Source of the DNA: Candidatus Cloacimonadota bacterium
GTDB taxonomy: Bacteria; Cloacimonadota; Cloacimonadia; Cloacimonadales; Cloacimonadaceae
Direction of reading: 5' to 3'
NCBI GenBank assembly: GCA_023228285.1
Contig: JALOBM010000001.1
Coordinates: forward strand, 1-64,000
Length of the DNA stretch: 64,000 nt
Shown one piece after another: positions 9,836-18,748 of this stretch. A program made the translations under genes and the position numbers. Positions within the stretch are counted from its first letter, which is position 1; each line of letters opens with the position of its first letter. The notes below the pieces were generated by a model. The model did not search any database and was not told the origin of the DNA. It worked only from the letters and a program-made list of their open reading frames with translations.

Positions 9836-10751
9836 GGACGAAAGCTGCAATGCGCCGGGGACGGGGGTTTAGCAGCATTTGCCAGATTATGGGCAGGCTA
9901 TCCGCATGTTGCCAGCGGTCGCGATAGTAGCGTAGAACTTTGTCCTGTCTGATCTCTAATAACTTGCCCAGGAGCATTATATGACGCTGGTGATACATTC
10001 TTCCGGCTTTGGTTCCGTCCAGATTGTAGTAAGAATAGCCATGATAATCAAATTCCGGTAGTTTGGCAGTAAGGGCACAAAAGCCTTTATCAAAGAGCTC
10101 CTGAGCCAGAGGATTCTTGGTAAGTTCTTGATATTTGTGCAAATGCAATAGAGTACTCATCATCCCGCTGAGTGAAAAGTAGGGTGTTTCCGCTGGGTAT
10201 TCCATAAACCAAATGCTGCTATCGGAAAGCGCTATGGAAAGATCCGCAACATCCGGATCCAGGCTGCGCAACATGTTTTCAGCGATGCCAAGTACTTCCA
10301 GATTCCGGTCCATGCCAGCGCGGTTTGCCAGGGCGTTCATACCTACGGACTGGGTGAGTGCGGATGCCCAGGGAGCCTTCTGATTGTACTTTGGATAATC
10401 GAAATCGTAGTATAGATAAGGGATGGAATCGCGAATAGATACCATATCCAGGAGTTTATCCGTAAGGGTGACAAAGTGTTCGGAACCTTCTCCCAGCAGG
10501 CGACGGTCATTTTCGTCCAGGGCTTCACTGGCGATGAAGAGGGCATTGTAGTGCTTTTCGCCGTCATTGTAGAGCTGCATTGGGATGTTCTGTTCATCCC
10601 GTACCGTCAATTGATTGAAGGGTCTACCGAAGATTGTGGCTGCCAGCTGTTCCGCCATACTGTATATCTTGGTTTCCGCCACTTGCCAGACTACGCTTAC
10701 AAAGAGCAGGGATACCACGCAGGCTATAATAATGATGTATTTTTTGGGCAT
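9750..10751 (-). CDS. Membrane-anchored D-glucuronyl C5-epimerase-like domain protein
   Basis: 333 residues with a hydrophobic segment at 4-22 and a second near 308-326, so both ends are membrane-inserted. The middle (about 125-295) resembles the C-terminal domain of glucuronyl C5-epimerases: PWASALTQSVGMNALANRAG, IWFMEYP, then the LPEFDYHGYSYYNLDG region and YHQRHIMLLGKLLEI. These enzymes act on uronic acids in polysaccharides, so a role in envelope glycan modification is plausible but unproven. It lies 3 bases after znuB. The gene ends inside the opposite DUF2156 gene. Confidence 0.6.
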   Translation of the reverse strand: MPKKYIIIIACVVSLLFVSVVWQVAETKIYSMAEQLAATIFGRPFNQLTVRDEQNIPMQLYNDGEKHYNALFIASEALDENDRRLLGEGSEHFVTLTDKLLDMVSIRDSIPYLYYDFDYPKYNQKAPWASALTQSVGMNALANRAGMDRNLEVLGIAENMLRSLDPDVADLSIALSDSSIWFMEYPAETPYFSLSGMMSTLLHLHKYQELTKNPLAQELFDKGFCALTAKLPEFDYHGYSYYNLDGTKAGRMYHQRHIMLLGKLLEIRQDKVLRYYRDRWQHADSLPIIWQMLLNPRPRRIAAFVLSFLALTALLYLLLAWTQKSGKSDPEHS

Positions 10752-10754
10752 GAC

Positions 10755-11543
10755 TTAGGTTCTTCTCCTTCTGATAATAAAGCTGGCGGCATATAATAGT
10801 GCTTGACATACAACTATCGTGGCGCCGGTGGGAAGATTTAAAGCAAAGGACAAGGCAAAACCTCCGAGAGCGGAGATAATGGCTACAATCACAGCAGTGA
10901 TGATGGCTGTGTGCAGTCTTTGTACCAAATTGAAGGCGATCACGGCGGGCAGGATCAATTGTGCGGTTACTAGGATGATGCCGGCACTTTTTAAGTTGAA
11001 GACGATATTTGCCGCCAATAGCAGATAAAACACTTTGTCCACAGCATCCGTGCGGATGCGAAACACACCAGACATTTCCGCATTGTAGCTAAGGTAAAAC
11101 AATTCTTTGTAAAAGAACATCACAAAAGCGATATTCAGAATATTCAGGATGCCCAGCGCCCACAGTTCATTGCCGGATATGAGCAGAACATTCCCAAAGA
11201 GGTAGCTGGAGAGGTCGAAGGTATAATTTCGGGAAAGAGAGATCAGAATGATACCCAAGGCCATGGAGAGGGAAAGAAAGATGGTGATGGTATTGGCTTC
11301 CTGGATCTTATGCTGTTTTGACAACCAAGAGATTCCCAGAGCAACGGCACACACAAAGATCAAGGCTCCCAGACTGAGGTTTATGCCGGTGATGATGGCG
11401 ATGGCAATGCCGGCAAAAGCTATGTGGGATAATGCTTCTCCCAGATATGAGATACGGCGCAGTGTAACATAGGGAGCAAAGACCGCAAGGGATATACCGC
11501 TCAGTAAAGCTCCGAAGAGCGCATTCAAGAGAAATCCCGGCAT
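10755..11543 (-). CDS. znuB: Metal ABC transporter permease (ZnuB-like)
   Basis: 262 residues of the ABC-3 permease family with about eight hydrophobic segments and the stretch YLGEALSHIAFAGIAIAI near residue 35. It would form the membrane channel for zinc or manganese. I take the ATG at 11543, which overlaps the znuC stop by one base (TGATG) and has AAAGGAC upstream, rather than the TTG one codon earlier. The metal is not settled by sequence. Confidence 0.92.
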   Translation of the reverse strand: MPGFLLNALFGALLSGISLAVFAPYVTLRRISYLGEALSHIAFAGIAIAIITGINLSLGALIFVCAVALGISWLSKQHKIQEANTITIFLSLSMALGIILISLSRNYTFDLSSYLFGNVLLISGNELWALGILNILNIAFVMFFYKELFYLSYNAEMSGVFRIRTDAVDKVFYLLLAANIVFNLKSAGIILVTAQLILPAVIAFNLVQRLHTAIITAVIVAIISALGGFALSFALNLPTGATIVVCQALLYAASFIIRRRRT

Positions 11544-12271
11544 CAATAGTCCTTTTCTATCAGGCGCACAGTGTCGCCAAAGGTTTTGTGGATGATTTCC
11601 GCATTCACCAGTTCAGAGTGATTGTGGTAGTGCAGACGGTGATTCAGGCAGATCAGGTAGTTGCAATATTCGCTGAGCGTATGCAGGTCGTGAGAGATGG
11701 TTATCACGGTCTTGCCGCTATCATTTAGCTTTTTCAGCAGTTCAAAAAAACTGCTTACGCCACTGCGGTCTATACCGGCTTCAGGTTCGTCCAGGATGAG
11801 GTACTTACTATCGGAAAGTATTGCGCGGGATAGTAATACACGTTGGAATTCGCCTCCGCTGAGGCTTCCGATCCGGGAAGAGGCTTTTGTATCGATGCCG
11901 CATTGCCGCATGGCATCCATTGCTTTTTGCTTGTGTTCTTTGCCGCATCTCCTGCCCCATCCCAAGGTTCCAGCAATGCCCATCAGAGAGATGTCCAGAG
12001 CGGTAGCGGGAAAGCTGCGGTCGTATTCTTCGCGTTGAGGTAGATAGCCGAAGCCATTGTTTTTCAGCCAGTTATCTCTGGGGATACCGTCTATGCTGAT
12101 GCTGCCTTCCTGGATATCCAACAAGCCTAGAATCAGTTTGATGAGGGTGGATTTTCCGGCTCCGTTGGGGCCGATGATGGCGGCGAATACTCCATCCGGG
12201 ATTTGGAGATTGATGTCTTCCAGAATGCTTTTGCCGCCGAGGCTGAACTGCAGGTCGCTTACTTGGATCAT
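11543..12271 (-). CDS. znuC: Metal ABC transporter ATP-binding protein (ZnuC-like)
   Basis: 242 residues: Walker A GPNGAGKST near residue 34, signature SLSGGEFQRVLLSRAI near 138, Walker B YLILDEPEAGID, and H-loop ISHDLHTLSEYC. It energises import by the ZnuB-like permease. It lies between znuA and znuB and is coupled to znuB by overlapping stop and start codons. Confidence 0.93.
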   Translation of the reverse strand: MIQVSDLQFSLGGKSILEDINLQIPDGVFAAIIGPNGAGKSTLIKLILGLLDIQEGSISIDGIPRDNWLKNNGFGYLPQREEYDRSFPATALDISLMGIAGTLGWGRRCGKEHKQKAMDAMRQCGIDTKASSRIGSLSGGEFQRVLLSRAILSDSKYLILDEPEAGIDRSGVSSFFELLKKLNDSGKTVITISHDLHTLSEYCNYLICLNHRLHYHNHSELVNAEIIHKTFGDTVRLIEKDY

Positions 12272-12302
12272 GTATAGCTCTTGGATACTATAGGATGGCT
12301 CA

Positions 12303-13235
12303 TCAGAATGCCTGTTTCATGGCATCCCAATTTTTCAGGATCAGTTCTGTGATGGTGGTAGCCTCGAAAGTGCTACCGATGGGATCCAGCGTGCCGATCT
12401 GCAGCTTGTATTCTTTGGCTAAAACTTCTGCGGATTTGGGATCCTGTTGGGGCTCCACAAATATGCGGCGCACACCGTGGTTGCGGATCTTTGTGCCCAG
12501 TTCAAGCAGTTCGCGAGGAGAGGGTTCTTTGCCCGGTGAGCTTTGCACCCAGCCCAGATACCGGATATCGTAATCGCGGCAGAAGTAATGGAAGCTATTG
12601 TGATATGTAATCAAGGCAGGCTCGTTGTATGTTTTGCGCTCGGTTCTGATCAGTTCATCAGCTGCGCTCAGTTCGCGGAAGATTTCATCGTAATTGTGAT
12701 TGATTAGCGGCACAAAATCGGTGAAGCGGGAACAAAGCTCTGTTTTTAGCTTTGTACTGAGCTTCATCATCATCTGCGGTGATGTCCAGAGATGAGGGTC
12801 TGTAGCCAGATGATCATGGTGATGCTCCCCGTCGTGGTTGTGTTGATGCATCAGTTGTTCACGCACTTGCTGCAGAGAATCCAAGGCGATCAAATCGCTG
12901 AGTAATAAAGAACAGTCGAGCAGTTTATCGGAAGCTTTGTCCAGGCTTTGTTTCATCATCTCTTCCAGTCCCATGCCGTTGATCACGATCAGTTCAGCTT
13001 TGTGAAGGTCTTTCAGATGAGAAGGCTGAGGGCTGAAGGAATGCACCGAGGCATTGGGCGGGATCATGCTTCTCACTTCGACAGCATCACCCACCATTTG
13101 CTTTAGCAGCAATTCGTAGGGATAGATGGATGTAAGGATCAAAGGCTTGGTCTCTGTCTTTTTTTGATCGATGGGAGCTTTGCAGGCACCCAGGATAAAT
13201 AGCAAGAGGATTAGGAAATAGGCTGCTTTTTTCAT
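12303..13235 (-). CDS. znuA: Metal ABC transporter substrate-binding lipoprotein (ZnuA-like)
   Basis: 310 residues. The N-terminus MKKAAYFLILLLFILGAC is a lipoprotein signal (lipobox LGAC). The body is the cluster A-I binding fold, with the His-rich loop HQHNHDGEHHHDH near residues 127-140, typical of zinc-specific members. PHLWTSPQMMMKL and ALITYHNSFHYF carry the expected metal-binding histidines. It delivers Zn2+ to the ABC permease encoded downstream. The start follows AAGGAGAAATT. Confidence 0.92.
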   Translation of the reverse strand: MKKAAYFLILLLFILGACKAPIDQKKTETKPLILTSIYPYELLLKQMVGDAVEVRSMIPPNASVHSFSPQPSHLKDLHKAELIVINGMGLEEMMKQSLDKASDKLLDCSLLLSDLIALDSLQQVREQLMHQHNHDGEHHHDHLATDPHLWTSPQMMMKLSTKLKTELCSRFTDFVPLINHNYDEIFRELSAADELIRTERKTYNEPALITYHNSFHYFCRDYDIRYLGWVQSSPGKEPSPRELLELGTKIRNHGVRRIFVEPQQDPKSAEVLAKEYKLQIGTLDPIGSTFEATTITELILKNWDAMKQAF

Positions 13236-13246
13236 AATTTCTCCTT

Positions 13247-13287
13247 GAAAAAGCTCATCCGGGATCTATCGCAGAATCCGGAAAAGC
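13247..13287 (-). promoter_or_regulatory. Dyad in the pepA-znuA gap
   Basis: On the minus strand AGCT-TTT-CCGGAT and ATCC-CGG-ATG-AGCT face each other across about 10 bases, followed by TTTTTC. It could end pepA transcription as a weak terminator or act as a metalloregulator operator before znuA. The sequence alone does not decide. Confidence 0.35.
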
Positions 13288-13302
13288 TAAATGAGAATAG
13301 GA

Positions 13303-14781
13303 TTACTCCATATTCCTGATAAGGTTTGTGAGTAAACGCACGCCCACACCGGTAGCTCCGGCAATCTCTCCACCGGCTGCTTTGTCTCTTGTGGCGGTGC
13401 CGGCGATGTCTATGTGGATCCATGGTTTATTCTGAACAAATTCCTGGATAAAGAGGGCTGCTGTGATGCATCCTGCCAGAGGTCCGCCGATGTTTTTGAG
13501 GTCTGCAACGTCGGATTTGAGCAGCTCTTTATAATCTTCATGCAGAGGCATGCGCCAGATTTTCTCCCCGCAAGCTTCGGAGGCTTTGGATAGCATTTCA
13601 TACCAGGCATCATCGTTGCTCAATACAGCGGAAAAGTCCTTTCCCAATGCAGCTACCGCTGCTCCGGTGAGGGTAGCGATATCTAGAACACAATCCACCT
13701 TTTCTTTCTCCAGAGCATAATGGATGGCGTCGATAAGGGTCAATCTGCCTTCGGCATCGGTATTGTGTACTTCAATGGTTTTGCCTGCCATAGAGGTAAT
13801 GATGTCACCTGGACGATAGGCGTTTGAGCCGATCATGTTTTCCGCAGCGCCGATCACGCCCAAAACGTTCACTTTCAGTTTCAGGGTAGCGATGGCCGCC
13901 AAGGTACCTATCACTGCCGCTGCACCGCTCATATCGCTTTTCATGCTGACCATGCTGGGTCCCGGTTTCAGGCTGTATCCGCCGGAATCGAAGGTGAGGC
14001 CTTTACCTACCAGGGCTACGGTGTGATGCTTTTTGTCCGGATTGCCGTTGTATCGCATCAGGATCAGTTTGGGTTCGGTTTTAGAGCCTTTGCCCACAGA
14101 GAGCAGGGCGTCCATTTTCAGGCGTCTCAGCTTGTCCATGGAGTAGATATCGATGGGGAAGCCATATTGCAGAGCAGCTTTTTTAGCATAGTCGGCAAGG
14201 CTTTCCGGGTTCATTACATTGGGGGGTTCGTTCACCAGATCACGGGCGAGATTTGTAGTTTCGGCGTAGATTCTGCCTTCCAGAATTCCGCTATTTAAGT
14301 GTCGGTTGGTTTTGGCAAAAAAGATGAGGTGGATGCTTTCGATCTCGTAGTTTTTATGTTCGCTGAGATATTTGTGGAACCTGTATGCGTTCAGGATGGC
14401 GGTTTCAGCCAGGACATGCCCCAGAGTCATCTCCGGCAGTGTGGGTTCAAAGCCAAACATCAGGTACACTTGATCGGCTTTCATGCGGTTTGCTTCGCAC
14501 CAGCAAAGCGAGAAGATCTTCCTTAGAATGGATGCATCCAGCTTCGTCTTGTCTCCTGCTCCGGCCACAATCACGTTTTGCGGCTTTTTGCCGATCATCC
14601 GGTTAAAACTGCGGATGGACGAGCTTTCGAAATGATAGTCCTCGGTATCAACGAAGTTTTCTATGGCTTCAATTGTATCTACATCCAACAGTTCCAGCTC
14701 CGATATCTTCGCGTTTTCTTCATGAATTATTATCAGGGTTTCGATATATTCCGGGATCTTACGGCAAACATCGATTTTCAT
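13303..14781 (-). CDS. pepA: Leucyl aminopeptidase (M17)
   Basis: 492 residues, full family length. Catalytic region: GKGLTFDSGGYSLKP near residue 260 with the active-site lysine and metal aspartate, MKSDMSGAAAV, the M17 signature NTDAEGRL near 340, and GGEIAGATGVGVRLL at the end. It is a two-metal cytosolic aminopeptidase releasing N-terminal residues. The ATG at 14781 follows AAGGAG. It lies 26 bases after the barrel fusion gene. In an organism that may live on amino acids this is a plausible peptide-utilising enzyme. Confidence 0.96.
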   Translation of the reverse strand: MKIDVCRKIPEYIETLIIIHEENAKISELELLDVDTIEAIENFVDTEDYHFESSSIRSFNRMIGKKPQNVIVAGAGDKTKLDASILRKIFSLCWCEANRMKADQVYLMFGFEPTLPEMTLGHVLAETAILNAYRFHKYLSEHKNYEIESIHLIFFAKTNRHLNSGILEGRIYAETTNLARDLVNEPPNVMNPESLADYAKKAALQYGFPIDIYSMDKLRRLKMDALLSVGKGSKTEPKLILMRYNGNPDKKHHTVALVGKGLTFDSGGYSLKPGPSMVSMKSDMSGAAAVIGTLAAIATLKLKVNVLGVIGAAENMIGSNAYRPGDIITSMAGKTIEVHNTDAEGRLTLIDAIHYALEKEKVDCVLDIATLTGAAVAALGKDFSAVLSNDDAWYEMLSKASEACGEKIWRMPLHEDYKELLKSDVADLKNIGGPLAGCITAALFIQEFVQNKPWIHIDIAGTATRDKAAGGEIAGATGVGVRLLTNLIRNME

Positions 14782-14807
14782 TATGTCTCCTTAATCTATA
14801 TGAATTC

Positions 14808-17800
14808 TTAAAAGTCTTCCGAAAGGCTGAGGTAGATCTGAGGCTTGCTGATGTGGGAGAAATCCGTAAGCCAAGCAACATCCATCTTCAGTACAAAATA
14901 TCCGAGATTGAATCTGGGGCCAAAACCGTAACCAAGCTTGATGTCTTCCAGTTTGCCGTCGATGACTCCCCGGAAATGCTTGTCTTTATCCCACACCGCA
15001 CCAGTATCTACATAGGCGGAACCGCGGATATTGCCCAAAGTGATGGGCAAGGGAAATGCCATGGCCAGATAATCAACAAGCGGGAAGCGTAATTCCACGG
15101 TGGCCAATGCCTTTTTGCGGTCTGCCAGATTGTAATCCAGCGCACGTACGCCATAGTATCCGCCCAGAGTAAAATAATCAGGATCGTCGCCGGTGCTGAT
15201 ACCAGCATTTAAGCGCAAAGCAAGTGAGTATCTGCGGCTAAAGAGAGTGTAGCTACGCAGATCCACATAGTTTGTGAAGTAATTGATATCTTTCTGGGCA
15301 AAGCTCTTGCTGATGCTGTAGATACCTTTGAAGCCCAATAGCGGCCCGGTGGCACCATACAGTGCGTTGTCGTAAACCAGGTTTATTCCAGGTGCATAAG
15401 CGAGGGTATTGGCTTTGTCCACATCGTTTTCCCAGTCTTCACCGGAGATGTCCAGGCTGATGAGTTTGTCCCAGTGTGTATCATATTCGAACAGCATGTT
15501 TTCCAGTTCGATGCGGGAAAAGCGGCTGAAGGGATAGCGCAGCAGAGTGTATATACCGGTTTGTCTTTGACGCAAGCGATAGTATTGATCTCCCTGGGGC
15601 ATGATGTAACGGTAGTAGGCCTCGTCGTAGAGGTTGTAAACTCCTATGCCATAATCCAATCTCTGTTTCAGATACAGGTATGAAAGTACGAGATTGGTAT
15701 TCTCCAGTTTATCGGCAATCCCGATACTGATGCCGATACCATGATCGCCCATCAGATCGCTAAGACCCAATTCCACATTGCCGAAAGCGCCATAGCTGGA
15801 ACTGTATGCCACTCCGCCCCAAAAGGTATCCAAAGCGAATTTGGGTCTGTAGTTCTTGATTTCTGGGGGATTGCTATGAGTTTCTTCAGGACGCTCATCC
15901 CAAGAGAAATTTGTGGAGATCAGGCTACTATCCGGAATCACGGGCTCGTATCCGCTTATAAAGGGACGCCGGGAGTCTGTATTCTGGTGTGGTTTGGAAT
16001 TGCGGGGGATCTTTACTTTGTCCCGCAGGCCGTATTTGTCCAGTTCATTAAAATCTATGCGGTCCAGCAAGTCATGATCTTTATCATAGAGCTTTGGCGC
16101 TGGAAAGTCCGAGTATTCGAGGTCCTCCGGCAATCCGCTCTCAAAATAGATATCCCAGGCACCATTAAAGTAGTTTGACATCAGCATGTAATTTCCGTCG
16201 GCGGAGATATCCGCACCATAGACTCCGGAAAGCACATTGCTAAGTGTTGCAATTTGCATGGTATTTAGATCGATTATTTCCAGATTTGTGATGTCGTTGC
16301 GAGCGGAAACAAAGACCAGTTTGTTTCCTCCGTCGCTGTAAAAGGGTTGACTGCAGTTGAAGGGCAGGCTGGTGATCTGGAGCAGTTGATCGTTGTCCAA
16401 GTGGTATTCAAAGATATCGGAGCTGTAGTTGGCGAAAAAGCCGTAGCGGCGGGACTCTGGTATCTCATCCCGCTGAGAGCTGAAGACTACTTTGCTGCCA
16501 TCCGGGCTGAAGCGGGGCTGAGTATCGAAAAAACTGTCGTTCGTAAGCCGGCGCAATTGCTTGCTTTTGATGTTATAGACAAAGATATCGGTCTGCATAT
16601 TGTGCTGGCCGCTGAGTACAATACTTTGCCCATCCGGAGCTACATCCAGTTCAAAGATCGCGCGCAGTTCGGGGATCTCTATCGTGCTGGTGATCTTGCC
16701 ATTATCTGCATCCAGGATGTGAATGCGGTCACCACTCGCAGTTTTGGTATTGAAGGCCAGATGTTTGCCGTCCGGGAACCAGCTGAGATTTGTGCGCATA
16801 TAGTAAAATTCTTCCATCTTACCGTTGCGTTCACCGGTTATCAATTTGCGTGGACTGGCGAATCCGTGGGTTCCTGCCACCCAAATGCTGTATCTGGCAC
16901 CGGCATCGGAGAAATAAGCGTAGCGGCTGCCATCGGGGCTGAAACGCGGAGAGAAATTGAAGTAAGAGCCTTCTTCCTTGCTCTTGGTGCGCTTTTCATA
17001 CTCTTCCACAGGGATCTTGTGCTTGGTTATCAAAGGATAGTAATCACGCTTCAATTGAAACTTCCAGCGCGATTGCAAGTCCGCAAACTTGACACCGAAT
17101 ACACGTTTGGTGGCCTCTTCCGTGTCGTTCATGGTCCTTAGCGAGTAGAAGTATTCACTTACCTTTTCTCTGCCGTAAGTATCTGCTATATATGTGATAA
17201 AGCTTTCTCCGAGGCGGTAGGCAAGATAGCCATCGATATTATCCAAACGGGGAAGATTGTCGTTTACCACCATATCCAGGATGAACATGTTGTTGTATTC
17301 ATCCTCGCCGCCGATGGAGAGAAACTCCGGCAATCCCTCAGAAAACCAGAATGGGAAAGAGCTGGGTCTCAGAGAATCCAGTGTGTTTGTAATCCGTTTG
17401 TCCAGAGCGTTTATATAGGCATGGGTCAGCTCGTGTGCCAGTAGTTCTTCCAGATTGCTGTAGCTGCCGTCAAAAGGCACCACCACGCGGTTTCTGAGGC
17501 TTTCTGTGAATCCGCCCACACCTTCGGTTAGCAGGGGATAGATGATGTTTGTAACTTGAAAATCGCTCTTTGTGCTGTAAAACACTATGGGGATTCTGGT
17601 TAATACCGGATACTTCAGATCCGCTTTCAGGTAATAATAGATATCTTCCGCCATCAAAGCTGCAGTCTTGCCGAAATCATCCTCATTCTTGGGAAAATAG
17701 ATGTCGAAGTGCATGGTTTTCAGCACAGCCCAATCCTGCGGGACGGCATTAACCTTGTTCTGACCGAAGTTCACTGCCTGCAGCAGAACCCACGAAAGGA

Positions 17801-17828
17801 GGATCAACACAAAAAGTGGCTTTTTCAT
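14808..17828 (-). CDS. Gluzincin-like peptidase / PD40 propeller / outer-membrane barrel fusion
   Basis: 1006 residues from the ATG at 17828, chosen for the signal peptide MKKPLFVLILLSWVLLQAVN. Residues 30-260 look like a peptidase-MA domain with zinc motif HELTHAY near 132 and a downstream FSEGLPEF. About 290-600 holds repeated TolB/PD40 propeller strands (PRFSPDGSRYAYFSD, PRFSPDGSKVVFSS). About 680-1006 looks like a BamA/D15-type barrel, with GGYYGVRALDYN resembling the GG-x-RG motif and a final aromatic. It would sit in the outer membrane with periplasmic domains. It begins 7 bases after mlaD. Substrate and role are unknown. Confidence 0.8.
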   Translation of the reverse strand: MKKPLFVLILLSWVLLQAVNFGQNKVNAVPQDWAVLKTMHFDIYFPKNEDDFGKTAALMAEDIYYYLKADLKYPVLTRIPIVFYSTKSDFQVTNIIYPLLTEGVGGFTESLRNRVVVPFDGSYSNLEELLAHELTHAYINALDKRITNTLDSLRPSSFPFWFSEGLPEFLSIGGEDEYNNMFILDMVVNDNLPRLDNIDGYLAYRLGESFITYIADTYGREKVSEYFYSLRTMNDTEEATKRVFGVKFADLQSRWKFQLKRDYYPLITKHKIPVEEYEKRTKSKEEGSYFNFSPRFSPDGSRYAYFSDAGARYSIWVAGTHGFASPRKLITGERNGKMEEFYYMRTNLSWFPDGKHLAFNTKTASGDRIHILDADNGKITSTIEIPELRAIFELDVAPDGQSIVLSGQHNMQTDIFVYNIKSKQLRRLTNDSFFDTQPRFSPDGSKVVFSSQRDEIPESRRYGFFANYSSDIFEYHLDNDQLLQITSLPFNCSQPFYSDGGNKLVFVSARNDITNLEIIDLNTMQIATLSNVLSGVYGADISADGNYMLMSNYFNGAWDIYFESGLPEDLEYSDFPAPKLYDKDHDLLDRIDFNELDKYGLRDKVKIPRNSKPHQNTDSRRPFISGYEPVIPDSSLISTNFSWDERPEETHSNPPEIKNYRPKFALDTFWGGVAYSSSYGAFGNVELGLSDLMGDHGIGISIGIADKLENTNLVLSYLYLKQRLDYGIGVYNLYDEAYYRYIMPQGDQYYRLRQRQTGIYTLLRYPFSRFSRIELENMLFEYDTHWDKLISLDISGEDWENDVDKANTLAYAPGINLVYDNALYGATGPLLGFKGIYSISKSFAQKDINYFTNYVDLRSYTLFSRRYSLALRLNAGISTGDDPDYFTLGGYYGVRALDYNLADRKKALATVELRFPLVDYLAMAFPLPITLGNIRGSAYVDTGAVWDKDKHFRGVIDGKLEDIKLGYGFGPRFNLGYFVLKMDVAWLTDFSHISKPQIYLSLSEDF

Positions 17829-17835
17829 ATAATTC

Positions 17836-18735
17836 CTAAAACAATGAGAATTTGATGTATTTACGGGGATTCTTCTTGATGTCACCGATCAGTTCATCCA
17901 AACTCTGGATGGATTGCATCAGTTTGTTATAAAGATCATCTTCGCTTAGCAGTTTACCGGCACTGCCACTGCCCTCGGATAACGCTTTTGCCTGACGGTT
18001 CAGATTTGCAGAAAGCACGCGCAGACTATCCAGAGTGCTGTTTACTTTACCCATGGTTTCCGGGGCCATGGCCAGAGTGTTTTGCAGAGGTTCACTGCTT
18101 TCGGATACCAGTCTGTTTGCCTGCCAGGTGAGGCTGTCCACTTTGCCGATTACTCCGGAAAGCTCTGTTTTCAGCTCTTCAATGCTGTGTTTGGCACTTC
18201 TCACGGTACCGTCGGCATTGCGGACAAGGGATTGTCCCAGATCCAGCAGTCCGCCATCGGAATCTATGTCTGCCATGATCTTATCCAGTTTACTCAGCAT
18301 ATGCCCTGCTTGGGTAATCATGGACATCAGGCTGATGGATTTTTCACCACGTTGTTGGTATGCCAGATCCAAGTATTTATCGGAGTTCACCGGCATAATA
18401 TTCATGCTTTTGCTGCCCATCAGACTGTCTTCGATGTAAAACCGGCTGCCGGCAGGGATGCGGATATCCCTGTCGATCTTGCCGCTTACCAAGATGCCGT
18501 CCTTGTGCAATTGCACACTCTTCACTCTGCCTGCTTCCATCCCGCGGAACATTATTTTATCTCCGGTTTCCAATCCCATCACATCCGTAAATACTACCTG
18601 CAGTACCTGTTGCTTCTTCATGGTGATTCGGTTTGAAAGCCATAAATAGCCAAACAGCAGGATCAATAAGATTATCACGGTCCAGACGCCGGTTTTAATG
18701 CGTGTGCTGCGTAAGTGCTGATAAAACTTTGCCAC
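17836..18735 (-). CDS. MlaD/Mce-family lipid transport protein
   Basis: 299 residues: an N-terminal membrane anchor at about 17-34, one MCE domain at about 40-115 (VFTDVMGLETGDKIMFRGME, IRIPAGSRFYIEDSLMGSK), then a long helical tail of about 150 residues. In Gram-negatives MCE proteins pass phospholipids between the inner and outer membranes with a MlaE permease and MlaF ATPase, neither of which is in this window. The start is GTG at 18735 with AAGGCGG upstream. It shares an operon with an outer-membrane barrel protein. Confidence 0.85.
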   Translation of the reverse strand: MAKFYQHLRSTRIKTGVWTVIILLILLFGYLWLSNRITMKKQQVLQVVFTDVMGLETGDKIMFRGMEAGRVKSVQLHKDGILVSGKIDRDIRIPAGSRFYIEDSLMGSKSMNIMPVNSDKYLDLAYQQRGEKSISLMSMITQAGHMLSKLDKIMADIDSDGGLLDLGQSLVRNADGTVRSAKHSIEELKTELSGVIGKVDSLTWQANRLVSESSEPLQNTLAMAPETMGKVNSTLDSLRVLSANLNRQAKALSEGSGSAGKLLSEDDLYNKLMQSIQSLDELIGDIKKNPRKYIKFSLF

Positions 18736-18748
18736 AGAGCCGCCTTCT

